From Perca fluviatilis (taxonomy: Eukaryota; Chordata; Actinopteri; Perciformes; Percidae): a stretch of DNA of 64,000 nt. The notes under the pieces are model-generated. The model searched no databases and was not told the DNA's origin. It saw only the letters and a list, made by a program, of their open reading frames with translations. The position numbers were made by a program, and so were the translations under genes. Where the stretch lies: the NCBI RefSeq assembly GCF_010015445.1, contig NC_053116.1, forward strand, positions 24,344,607 through 24,408,606. The letters are read 5' to 3'. Of the stretch, positions 35,001 to 49,000 are shown one piece after another (the stretch's first letter is position 1; each line of letters starts with the position of its first letter).

Positions 35001-38000
35001 TGGACTCTTCAGAAGAGGTAATTATCTTCACTCAAGTTTCTGCGCGGGAAAGTCACCGGACGATACCAGTTTCTGAACATAGCCATACTGAGAAATACAG
35101 AGAGTTATGTGGAGCTGATAGTCTTAATTAGCTTTGTAGCAACTCATTTGGCAACGCCTTGAATGCAACGGAGGTTCAATAATATAAAAAAGTTACACTC
35201 TAAAGCTTTAACCACCGAATTGAATCAGTGCCTTCCTGCTTGGCTGTTGTATTGGATCACATTCCATCATATAGGCATATAGATATTGTGCCCACCACCT
35301 GTACATTTAAGAACTTTTTCTAATCCTGTACCTCAAGGTCCACTGCAAATTCAGACAATTTGCAAAGCTTCTCATTCAGAGCCACCAGATCCTCCAGTGT
35401 GTCAATGAAGGAGCATTTGGTCTCAGTCAACGGTTTGTACATCTAAAAAAACAAAACAAAAAAAATCCACAAATGACAGATTTAGTAGAATCCCAACTGA
35501 CAATGAGCGAATCATATTATAGGATTATAATAACTTACCTGTGGTTCTGGCTTGGACAGAACAGTTTCTGGTATTGTAAGATGATCCAGTTCATATTGGT
35601 ATGGGTGTGCAAACCTACATGGATCAGAATCACAAGTTTAGATGGACAAAGGAAAATTAGGAAAAAGACACAATGTTATTATTACAAAAGAGACCAGTCT
35701 TACATGTCTTCAACATGTTCCTGAGTTCTCTGCTGGTGAATGAAGTCAGCCAGAGCAGCCGGAACATCAAGGTCCTCGGGTCTCTCTTTACGGATTTGCT
35801 TGTTGGTGAAATCTACGATTGGAGAGGAAATATGTTACAAATGTTTATGAAAACAACAGATGGGAAGAACATGAGAGTGAGAAGTATCTTACATGAAGGT
35901 AGAGGCTTTACTGCATTGGGTTTGATGAAGATCTTGGGAATAAATGGTGTGTTGCTGTTGTCAACTTTTTCCTTGAATTTCATCTGAGGCCTAGCAATAT
36001 TCTTGGCTTGGAGCAGTCGGAACGTCTCAGAACGATTGCCAGAGCTTGAACCCTGATGAATAAAAGCATTGTTGACAAAAAGGTGTGAAGCATGACTATG
36101 CAAGTGTTAAAAAAAACAAAACAAATGTTCCAGTGCTTTAAAATGCCAGGACTGTCACATGACTTTTTAGCTTGAATGTGGTCCCACACCCCCACAAAAT
36201 ACTGCAGAATTAGAGCTGAGAGGTTAATTAGCCAACCATGCGATTCCAGCTGGAAACAACAATCTTGGGAGGCTGAAACTCTGCAGGCATGACAGGCTGC
36301 TGGTTCCTGTTCACCCCATCAGCTTCATCGAGAAGAATCCCCTGGAAAACAGATGCAAGAGCTCGGTTGGTTTACAAAGACTTTTTTATGAAGAAATTTG
36401 TACAACACCAAAGCCGTAGGTCCATACCACTCTTTCGAGGATGACGTCGTTCGAGTCCACAACCAAGTCAAACCTCTCCTCCAGCCCCGTCAGCTTATTC
36501 CGGTCTCTCATGCGAGATCTGCAGCCGTGGTGCTGCATTATCTGACTCATGCTGACACAGGGACACAGTGAAAAGAACTTATTTCTCTTATTGAGAAACA
36601 AAGTGGCAGGTTAATCAGCAAACCTGCTCTTCTGTTTGAATGTCTCAGTCAGACTTGTTTTAAATATAGCAAAATTGTCTTAGCATTGAAACAGGATGTG
36701 ATGTCATTGTTCGGACAAAAGTAATCAGGAACTATTGAGTGGAGCAATCATAAGGTGCTTCTCCTCATGTCGCTTAAATTGCCTCCTCGACTCCTCCACT
36801 TGGCTCCCTTCCTCACGTCTTAGTCCCTCCCACCGAGGAGGCACGGGAGAGACGCGAGGATATCATCGGAGGAGAGAGGCAACGCGCTACTGTGTTTTAG
36901 AGGGATGAGATGTCCTTTCCTCTGAAGCGTCACATTAATTCGTCAGCTGTTTGGGCGGAGTTAGCAACTCCTTCAACTGCACGGCTACCGGGAAGGCTGT
37001 TCTCGTGTATCCTCGCCTATAGCTCCTCGATGATCCCTCCTCAATGCTTGCTCCTCGGGGCAGAAATAAGAGCTTTGAGACGGCCTTCACCGAGGAGGGA
37101 CAGAACAACTTCCGGTTCAGCCGAGGAGCTATCAAATAAGGGCCATGAGATGCAGCTATAACTGTGAATAGACTATGAGAGTGATGTTGCAGTTAGGGTT
37201 GGGTATCGAACCCGGTACCGACCGAATCACTTCAGTACTACCAAGTATTGGTTCACGTGAAATCAAACGGTGGCAAATTTTGGTACCTGAGAGTAAGCGC
37301 AAGCTTATCTGTCCTCTCTGCACGTTGACAGAGAGCAGAGGTCCGACACGCGCGCGAAGAGGTGCGGACGGAGCAACGTCGGCTCTGCAGTTTTGTTGAA
37401 GTCACAGTGAGTCACGGCGATGCCGATAAAGTGGTTTCAAGTGTGGTTACAGTTTTTCAAAACTTCACGCAGACACCTTTCACCGTGATATATTGATGGC
37501 GAGCCGAAAGTGGTCGCGGTGCTGTTGACGTTACACTTTCTATGACATGAGCAGGCACAACAGTGGTTTCAATGCCCTGGGGACTGACTGACAGGCTGAG
37601 GTTGAAAGGCAAGGCAACTTTATTTCTACAGCACCTTTCAGCAACAAGGCAATTAAAGAGCAATTATAAACTGTCATGATTAAAATAAAACAGGCTAAAA
37701 TATAATATACAAATACAACAATAAAAGTTACAGTGAGTAAGAAATGTAAAATTATTCAATTTAATAGGTTGTAGGGACAGGTTTGGGAGGAAAAAGGGAG
37801 GAGTTTTATTTTTGTTTAATTTCTGTATATATATATATATATAAAAATTTAATTACAGAGGGAAAGTACTGAAAAAAGTACTGTTGGGTACCGGAACCGA
37901 AATCCAGGTATCGGTAGTGGTATTGTTTCAGATGCGAAAGGTACCCAACCCTAGTTGCAGTATGTAGTCTGTTAGTGTACTAAGTGGGGTGATATGACAA

Positions 38001-39933
38001 CACTAGAATCAATCCCCCAGCATTTCCAAAGGCAAGACACATCAAAACAATGTTCTTTCTCTTCACTAAATTCAAGTCTACGTTCAACAAAGGTGAACTT
38101 TGACCTGCGAATGTTTTTTTTTTCCTGTTACTGAAATGTACATATCGTAATGTCTCAGTGTACTCTGAAATTAAAGCACAGAACAAATAAAATAAAAAAA
38201 GGAATCACGCAATATTAAATCCTAAAATCCTAAATCATTCAGCAGCCGAACACACTTGTGGCATTCTTTCTACAACGGAAATGAAACATTGATTAGAAAG
38301 TTCGTCCCAAAAGTGTTTCAGAAGTTCCCACAAATGTGTTGCACTTGTAGTTTGCTTTGCTTTCACCAGTCTGAGCAGTTCATCCCAAACCACCTCGATG
38401 GGAGTTCAGTCTGGAGAGACTGTGATGGTCTACCATCATTTGAAGCATACCGTCTAGTTCTTTTCATCTAATGTTTTAAGGTCATTAACTTGCTGTTGGA
38501 TGAACCGCTGACAAATCCAGTCTATCTTCCTTTGTTAACGGTCTTTATCACAGCATTCTGATTGCAATATAAACTACTACTACTTTAGTTTGTATGTAAT
38601 CCGCAAAAGTTAGGGCACCTGTAGGTATTGTTTGCATTAACTTTGAAAGCATAATTTAATTCCATTTCTGCCGGAAAGCTATAAATTAACTAATTTCTTA
38701 ATCCCTGAAAAGGACTGTTTTCTATCAAAGTTTTTTGGTGATTTTAACTTCTTTTTTTCTCAACCTTGGGCAGTTTACCACTTACCTTTGTACCATTTAA
38801 AGTTATTCTCTAGACATGAACTGCTTAAATTGAAATAAAAACAAGAAAAAATGAGAATGTCCTAAAACGTTTGACTTGTGTAGTGTGTGTATATATACTT
38901 ACCAGTGCAAGAGCTTATCTCCTTGACTTTCACAGAACTCCTGGAAGCCCGGGAAGCTCCGATAGAAATCATATTCATCTCCAGTTTGAGGCAAGCCGGC
39001 GGATGCTTTGGTGGCGGATAATACAGCACCCAATCCATACTGCAGAGGAGAGACAGGCGTTCGTGTTAGTCAATACTAACACAATACAATGTAGTAAAAT
39101 AAAAATGTACGGAAGGGTGTCAAAATGTAGTGTTTACATTGCTTTCTAGTTTAACAAATGTCTGATATGAGGGTTTTCACACCATGGTTAGTCCTATTCA
39201 ATTAAAGATGGCAGTTACGTATTTTAACTTACACGAATGCAGTGTTTAAAAAAATAGTTGATATTTAACTAGTGGAATGACAGAAAATTTGTTGTTTTTT
39301 TTCTAACTTTTTTGAAGTTTTAGCTATTTCTTTAAAAAAAAAAAAAAAAAAAAAAACACCTGCTGGTGACAGCTTCTGAAATGTGTATATTTGCTAGCGA
39401 AGTTAGATATCATTAACCTTAGCCCTAAACTCAAATTTGAGACGAAACCATTAATCTACACAATCTATATATTAACGTTAGTTGAAACGTAGCTACATTT
39501 AATTGCGGCTCGAAGGTTAACGTTACATGAAAACATTTGCCTTAAGACAGGCATATTTTTCGTCTAATGAAGTTAGCACACTAAATAGGCTCAACTATTT
39601 TAATAAAAGACCAATACCTTATCAATTACTTATACTATAAAGATAACACAACATCAAATCTTGTGTCAACGGATAACTGTGAATGTTTTCTACCAACACA
39701 GAGCTAATGTGAGCGTTACAGCTCGTCGCCAACAAGCACACGTTGCCCACCTGAGTGCTAGCCTGAACTTAAAAACTGCGTGCAGCTTGGTTAGTTTTAC
39801 GTTCACCTACTTTAACAAAAGCATCCGCGTCTTTAAAACCGGGACACAAGTGGGCTTTTTTCTCGTCGTTGGTGTCTAAATTGGTTTCTTGAAGGCCGCT
39901 GTTTGTGGAGTCTTTACTCTTTGAAGAATCCAT
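26023..39933 (-). CDS. exosc10: Exosome component 10 (RRP6), complete, 25 exons, 895 aa
   Basis: DEDD-Y 3'-5' exoribonuclease of the nuclear RNA exosome. Exons: 39811-39933, 38903-39039, 36428-36551, 36237-36341, 35893-36052, 35704-35812, 35539-35614, 35332-35442, 34640-34783, 33074-33264, 32718-32874, 32384-32532, 32158-32208, 31934-32045, 31766-31813, 31584-31659, 31397-31503, 31213-31305, 31055-31123, 30834-30951, 30681-30754, 27024-27204, 26848-26912, 26688-26764, 26023-26053. The total is 2688 nt with all junctions in phase. Domains in order: PMC2NT (about 41-128, binds the RRP47/C1D cofactor); exonuclease with FAVDLEHHSYRS (Asp313, Glu315), HGADSDIEW (Asp371) and [11 protein letters not shown] (Tyr436, Asp440); HRDC (about 485-570); and a lysine-rich tail ending GFRHNWPKR. 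These residue numbers coincide with the human protein (885 aa). Intron 4 uses donor gttggc, a weak GT site. Confidence 0.97.
26232..26630 (-). repeat. Inverted partner of the hAT element in exosc10 intron 24
   Basis: Closely matches the reverse complement of about 29500-29895, inside the hAT element of intron 21. Shared words in order include gcagaaatcttgct, gaggagggaagagtaaat, gtgtgctgactca, gaatgcctga, tgcaatatattccattat and ccagaatgcaggaaa. It is therefore a fragment of the same family in opposite orientation. Confidence 0.8.
27205..29137. other. exosc10 intron 21, part outside the hAT element
   Basis: About 1.9 kb of intronic sequence with no exon-like frame matching EXOSC10, since the flanking exons join in phase without it. 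The open frames at 28542-28853 and 28751-29110 overlap in different phases and resemble no known protein. Confidence 0.6.
29146..30640. mobile_element. 1.5-kb non-autonomous hAT element in exosc10 intron 21
   Basis: Termini are caggggttttcaa and ttgaaaacccctg, exact inverse copies. The element is flanked by a perfect 8-bp duplication gcatagag (29138-29145 and 30641-30648). No transposase reading frame is seen. The left region near 29500-29895 is repeated in inverted orientation in intron 24. Confidence 0.88.
34203..34525. mobile_element. Degraded hAT-like fragment in exosc10 intron 9
   Basis: The left edge agagatgcaccgatt is a typical fish hAT terminus, followed by the repeated word ccgatt. 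The right edge near 34508-34520 (ttggtgtcgtccct) is only a weak inverse, and no clear duplication is seen. Confidence 0.4.
34842..35212. mobile_element. MITE-like repeat in exosc10 intron 8
   Basis: Begins ttaaagctatagtgcgtag and ends with the imperfect inverse gttacactctaaagcttta. This resembles a short, widely dispersed non-coding fish element. The superfamily is not determined. Confidence 0.5.
36770..37140. repeat. Low-divergence ctcctc/gaggag-rich inverted sequence in exosc10 intron 2
   Basis: Contains many copies of ctcctcg and its complement cgaggag in both orientations (for example near 36783, 36835, 37021, 37051, 37090 and 37121), and so could fold on itself. It lies next to, but outside, the hAT element starting at 37194. 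Probably an old MITE; its ends are not defined. Confidence 0.35.
37194..37953. mobile_element. 760-bp hAT element in exosc10 intron 2, perfect duplication
   Basis: Inverted termini tagggttgggtatcg and ggtacccaaccctа-type ends are bordered by an exact 8-bp duplication gttgcagt (37186-37193 and 37954-37961). The sub-terminal sequence is rich in ggtacc/ccggtacc words. No transposase is present, so it is non-autonomous. Confidence 0.87.
39331..39356. repeat. Poly-A tract in exosc10 intron 1
   Basis: A run of more than 20 A residues, with no clear repeat body attached. Confidence 0.7.
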
Positions 39934-42630
<2,697 letters not shown>

Positions 42631-42639
42631 ACACCCACC

Positions 42640-43825
42640 CTTGAATCTTCCTGGTGTCATCTTGATGGGATTGTCCTGATTTAGTCCTCCCTAAATCCTG
42701 ATACATTAGTCTTGTGTGGGTGTCATTAGTACCATTACTCCTATGCCCTTTCCCACAAAAGCCCCTCAGGCCTGCTCTAATTCATTAAGATGTTTAAATG
42801 TCTTCTAAATCATGGCGCATATCAGGCTTTCCATTTGTCAAGTCAGACTGTTAAATAGACCCTTGCGTTGTGTGCTGACAGATTACAGATCTATCTGCTC
42901 CTGCCACTTTTGGGCTATTGAAAGGTAGGGTGAAGCAGGTCTGAATACCTGAGCAGTGGGGTTTCGCTGAAATACATTAAATAAACAAAGCCAACACTTA
43001 CCACATAAAAAAGCCAATACAACTGACAAGAAAGGACAGATTCACAAAGTATTAAAACACAGCTGACCATACATTTTGCCAAATAATGTCTAAGCTGGTG
43101 GCTAGATTTCAATTATCAGACGGGCACAATTGGCAGCACTTAAAACCCCTCGTCTCGACTGCAATGGCTGATTGTGCACGTTGACTGGCATGACTACTGT
43201 GTGTTGCCCAGATGGATGTAGCCTATTAGGGCTCCCATTAATGATTATTTATTGATCAATCAGTCAGTCTACAAAATGTCAGAAAATTTAAAAGAAATGC
43301 ACATCACAATTACCCAGAGGGCAAGGTGCTGTTTTCAAATGTATATGTTGTTTTGTCTTACCAACAGTCTAAAACCCGAAGATACCATACCATGGACACC
43401 ATCATAGATATAAAACAATCAAAAAACCAAATGTTTTATATCTATGGATACCATGGCCACTTAGAATTCTGGATCCTGATTGACGGGCAGGTGTTGCTTT
43501 ATGTCTGGTAACCAGACACTTCTGACACATTGTTGCTATTATAAATGAATGCACCAGTACTAAATGGATTTGACAAAAATAATCCTAACTCAAGGTAAAT
43601 TTAATGTAATATATTTACTGTAATAAATCCCAAAATGACCCCAATGCGTCATCAGATATTAAGGAAACATGCTAAGTTGAAATACTATTACTATATTACT
43701 ATATATTACTATCCTACTACTTTTCTGACAACAATGCTAATGCCAGTATTTTTTCATTTCCGTTCCATGTCAGAATTTCTATTTGTGTTTTGGCCTCTGT
43801 GTTGATATCAACTGCCCAGTTTGAC
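42640..43825. other. Intergenic DNA, nothing recognised
   Basis: AT-rich single-copy-looking sequence between exosc10 and the contactin gene. No gene, RNA or bounded element is seen. Confidence 0.4.
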
Positions 43826-43829
43826 AGCC

Positions 43830-44482
43830 AGACTGGGTTGCCAGATATAGCCTACCTGTAAAAACGTAAACCCAGCGCGGGATCAACAGAGATAAATTCT
43901 ACCTGACTTAAACCCTGGCATGTTTCTAACAGTTGCGTGACCAGAGACGTTACAAATCCCGGGTAAATATTGGCGATGTATCTGAAAGATGGAGACAGCT
44001 TGGAGCCCAAAAGGATGCTGAGTTGGCTATTTCCTACCGAACAGGTAAGCATTAGCTTCAGGCTAATTGATCATGGCTACAAAGGACGGGCATTTAATCT
44101 CATTTCAACATTTGTGTACTCACACTGTCGAGTTGGTTACTCGCAAAAACAAACTGAGACACAGCCAGTAAAGTGGTTGCGACTGGTCCTGGCTAACGGC
44201 GCCATGCTAACCCTGCTAACGTTACCGGAGGACCAGGCAAGTGGGCCACGGCTGTTAACAAAGTGTAGCCTGTTCAGCGGCCGTAGCCGACAACAGTGAG
44301 TTATTTTAAGCCAATAGAAGGCAGCTGTAAATTGAGAAAAGAGGGCCGTGAGTTTGCAGTGTGTTTAGCGATTGTTGCCGTAATTCTAAGATAATAAAGT
44401 GTCTACTCTCTTCAGTATTTTCAATTTGTACTGCGGTAACTATTTTAAACACTAGCTGTCAGTATTACATATCGCACCTTTA
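43830..44482. mobile_element. Probable MITE-like dispersed repeat
   Basis: The right border, ending tattacatatcgcacctttaa, resembles the terminal part of a widespread fish repeat. The interior has unusually CpG-rich pieces (for example around 44190-44290) compared with its flanks. The left border is uncertain. Confidence 0.35.
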
Positions 44483-44664
44483 ATATTTTTAATTATCTTT
44501 CAACCACATCTCAGTTTTCATCAGCAAATGGATTACTCACTTGTGATAATCCATGGCTACTGAGCATGCTCCATTTTCTGATATAGATGAGGCTGAAAGC
44601 TAGTAAGTACATCTTGTTCCAGAGATCAAGAATTAATTTTCATGGTCAAAATGTATTAAACTGG

Positions 44665-44750
44665 GGCGCCTGGGTAGCTCACCTGGTGGAGCGTGCTCCA
44701 TATGTACAGAGGCTATATAATAATCTTTAAAAAAATAATAATAAAATGAT
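44665..44750 (+). mobile_element. Internally deleted tRNA-derived SINE fragment
   Basis: Starts gggcgcctgggtagctcacc followed by tggtggagcgtg, an A-box-containing tRNA-like head. It then jumps to an A-rich tail containing aataatctttaaaaaaata. The B box and body are missing. Confidence 0.6.
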
Positions 44751-45019
44751 TTGAGTGCAATCAGTCAAAACACACTTTGAAGGAATTGGTTCCACATTTT
44801 GGGAAAAATGCTTACAGTACGTCGGAATGCGAAAGTGTTTATAGCTGTTCTGAATGGTGAAAAGCCAACCATTACAGCGAGGGGTGAGATGGATGCGATA
44901 ATTGTTTAAAGTCAGAATAATTATTGTTATTAATGTAAAAACAGAAAAGTTATATAAAACATTGTTATATACGTAACTGAATGACTAAATGATATTTTTA
45001 TTTTGTTGACATATAGCAG

Positions 45020-45025
45020 TTTATT
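45020..45025 (-). promoter_or_regulatory. Candidate poly(A) signal of the contactin gene
   Basis: Plus-strand tttatt reads AATAAA about 1 kb beyond the contactin stop codon. Another AATAAA lies about 20 nt further on. Choice between them is uncertain. Confidence 0.35.
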
Positions 45026-46006
45026 GGCATGTGGCCATGGTATAAAGCAGGATAATACCCTCCGTTGGATTCTGTGGAGGCAAATGCATTGCAATTGAAA
45101 GCACACCTTGTCAGGTATGTTTGGCATTTTTTCTTGATAAATGACTTAAATGACTTGTTGATTACTTTCTGTTGACTGACTGATTGTTTCGGCATTAGTG
45201 TTGAAGGAAATACACTGGCAGTCGTATAACTCTCCCACTACTGCTGTATACAGGCAGATGAAATCTTCAAGAATGCAGAGTAAAGTCCAATCCATCGATC
45301 AGCAGGCTATCACAATAACTGGTCTGAGGCATTAAAACCTGTAAGAACCCTCATGGTCCACATTCAGTTCTCCACAATCAAATAAATAAAAGGTAAATGG
45401 CTAACACTGGCACTATGAGCTGTTTTATGAGTTTCATCTGGGACAACTTTTAATGGAACACTTACTGTAAAGATGAAGGCGGCTGCAGTATGTTCTGAAA
45501 CATGGAGCATCACTGACTAGTTGTGTGTAAAGAGTTACAAGAATCTCCAAAGGAATGGATGGTTTAAAAAAAAAAAAAAAAAATATATTACTTCTCATCA
45601 CGGCCCTCCGCAAGGTTCGCTGAGACCTTCAATAATAATGTTGAGGAAAGCATGTAGCTATCTGAGCAATAACAACAATGAGAAGAAACTACTTTGGCAC
45701 ATGGATGGAAGTAAGGCATCTGTATCAATCTGGAGTTGAAAAAAAGAGTTGAAATGGAGCATTGTTCCAACCGGCAAAAATTTCAGACCTACGTAATAAA
45801 AAAAAGCTCAAGCATTTACTGTTAATTAAGTGTCTGACAGTACGCTCCAGTCTTGTGCTGCCTCATACCTGCAATCTATCACTGCAAAATAGTATGTGGT
45901 CACCTCCAAAAATGAGAGAGAGAAAAAACCCATCAACTTTCACAAATTCAAGAAAGAAAAAATACCGATAATAAGGTTGAAAAACAGAGCAGAGTTTGTC
46001 TTTGTG

Positions 46007-49000
46007 TCACGTTGACCTGAATGTTGATATTGCGATGGCGAGCAGCAGGGAGAGGAGGGAGATGTCCGCACTCCAGGCTCTCGAGCCGCGGGCACTCATA
46101 CCTGAAACAAAAAAACAACAACTGATAAACAATAAACTGATGTGAAACCTGCTGGAGGAAGCGGACGGATATCAGTTTCATTCCTTATCTTAAGTTTGAG
46201 CTCTCCGCTATGTTACCTGTAGATACAGCTGATAACAGACTTGCCCATGACTGAAAATTAGATGCTTACATTTTCAAATCATAAAACATGCATACAGATG
46301 TTTCACAGGGGTACTTAAAAAGTGATAAAACAAGTATTTATGTCCTGGCTTATGACTGCAATTGTAAGTAAAGCTAGAGCCTGATGTAGTTTGCTCTCCA
46401 GTTTCTCATGTATGATTTAAGTGAGTCAATTAGCTCTTATGGATCACTGACTATTGTCCTGTAATGACATCCATATAAAACCCTTTCCTGGAAGAAAATA
46501 AATATATTATTTATGCAAAAGAAACCTCCTGAACCACTTCTGATGTTTCAGAAGTACTACTTTCTATAAACACAGCACTCTGTTTTGCCTGCTAATGTGT
46601 TTTGCCCACATCTCTTTCTTTGCAGTATGCAAAGAATCTCTGGATAAAAAAGTAGCCTATTTTTCAAATGGAATAAAAAAAAAAAAGCCAGTGTGGAATC
46701 TCTCTCAAATGCTGTTTTCAGGGATTCAACACAGAATATCAACAATGCAAATTAGCATTTAGAGCACAGGACGAGCCCCCTTGGAGTCCCACAGGACAGT
46801 AATAGCATCTAGTAAAAGAGGAAGTCAACCTTTGCGACAGAGATGGATCGCGCTGCATATTTTAGCAAAATATATGAGGGTGGCTGGGGACAATGGTTGG
46901 TCAAAGGAGGACAAAATGTCCCTGTCAGGTTTAAAAAGTGATAAGTGAATTCATTTACAGGAGAGGGTAAATAATAAAAAATAGAAGTTCTGAGAGATTG
47001 AGGTCCCAGTGAATCTATATGTCAAATGCTTCTGTTCTGTTGTGTTTCTCTAGAACATGGTGGCATAAATGTATTTCAGTGCTACGGCTGAAAACTGAAA
47101 ATAGTGTTTTTTTTCTTCAATCTTTAGAGGCAAGCTTAACTCAAACTATTCCATGAACTTTCCAAGTTTTAACCACACTATTGCAGTGCCCCTTCAAAAT
47201 GCACCTGTTTGGAACGGGCCTTTTTTTTTTGGCCTCCGGTATATATTGCTGTCAGCAGCATTCTCGATGCATTCCCGCTGTGAAAACAACTTCACATTCG
47301 ACACTGCGTTTACCTTGGGTCCTGAGCAAAACACCTGCCATGACATACAGTAGTTGCGTCCCCTAGCAATGCTAGAGTAGATGCGTCATATACTAACAGC
47401 TAGCTATTTGGGACCATGCTATTTCCGGGAACAAAAGCTGATTACATAACTGATTCTTGAAATGCTTAAATTTGATACAATGTAACATCTTCGTTCCCTC
47501 TTTCTTCATCTGTTCGTGAATGTTCTGTAGAGAGTGATGGAGAGCGAGCTGTACCCAGCATGCTCGTTTGGTGGTGTAACAGTTACTAGGAGTCCACCCT
47601 CTCAATACACTACACATTGTGTACATAATGCACTACAAATAAATATGTTCCATAAATTTCAAGAGCTCACACTTGCCACAGCACTTCCTTGGGTCCTCAG
47701 CAATACACCTGCCAAGTGTGAGGTCGATTGGATGAATAGTTGTCGAGAAAATCGAAGGACAGACATGCAGACTCCTACCATTTTAGTTAGAAAACCACTA
47801 CAACCGTGAATAACGAGCTTACTTAGTTGGTGGATACGTATGGGATCAGAGGCCGGGCCCAGCCCTCCTTCACTCATCGTCTGAATGTGGATGATGTAGT
47901 CGTCATCCTCCTCGAGGAGGGTCAGCTCTGCTGTTGAATTGGTTGTTGTGAGTGTGTTAACCTCTTTGTGCCTCTGTCTCCTGTATGACAGCTGAATGGG
48001 GGAGAGAGAAACAAGGTTGGTGACACATTGTAAACATGTAGTCTTACAGCCTGACAGCTTGGAGTGAGCCACCACCACGCTTTCACTCAGTCTGATACAT
48101 AATAGGAATAAACATGTTACTGTGGAGCATATTTGTGGTGGAATTTCCGGAAACACCATGTTGTGGCATGATGAGACTGAAGGGAAAGCTTAGACAACAT
48201 CAGGTCATTCAAATTGTCCCATGGACAGGGGACGAGAATATTCGGCCAGTCTCTAATAACCTAGTCTATATCCTTGACGTTCCACTTCCGGGATTGCTCC
48301 GTTGCCAACGGAATTTCCCCCGGATTTCACTCATTTAGGCCAGATATCGGTTGCCTTGGGCTTCCTTTGTGTTGGCATTTTAAACTCTGGTTGATTTATG
48401 AGGACTATGGTTAACCTTTTCTCAGATCTCTGCAGGTTAAATCCAGACAGCTAGCTAGACTATCTGTCAAATCTGAGATTTCTGTTGCACGACTTAAACG
48501 TACACGTTCCACCAGAACAAGTTCCTTCCCGAGGCTATTTGGCCACGGCACTGGCGCTTTTCCCGTTGCTTAGCACTGCCCAAGGTGATTGTGACTGGTT
48601 TAAAGAAATACCAATAAACCAGAGCACGTTTTTCTCCCATCCCGGATTGCTGTGTGGACTTGCCAGACCCTCCTCCGCAGCGCCGTGGTGGAGGAAAGCC
48701 TGGCAAAGCGAGACTACTAATAACCAAACCTGTTGTTGTATAATTATGTTTGTCTCTCTACAGATTCAGGGAATCTAGGCAGCTGAATGATAAGGGGATG
48801 TTTTGTCTCAGGACTGTCTCCTTTTGGAGGTCGGTGGGCCTGCCACACTTTAGCATACTTCCCAGAGAGAGAGAGAGATAGGCTAAACGAGGCTTTAACA
48901 TCTTTGTTTATGACGCCGGCAATATCTTTGTTTACCTTAAAGGTTCAGCTAAACCTAACGCCTCCAGCATGAGTTTAAATACCCCTTCAGGAAGAATGGA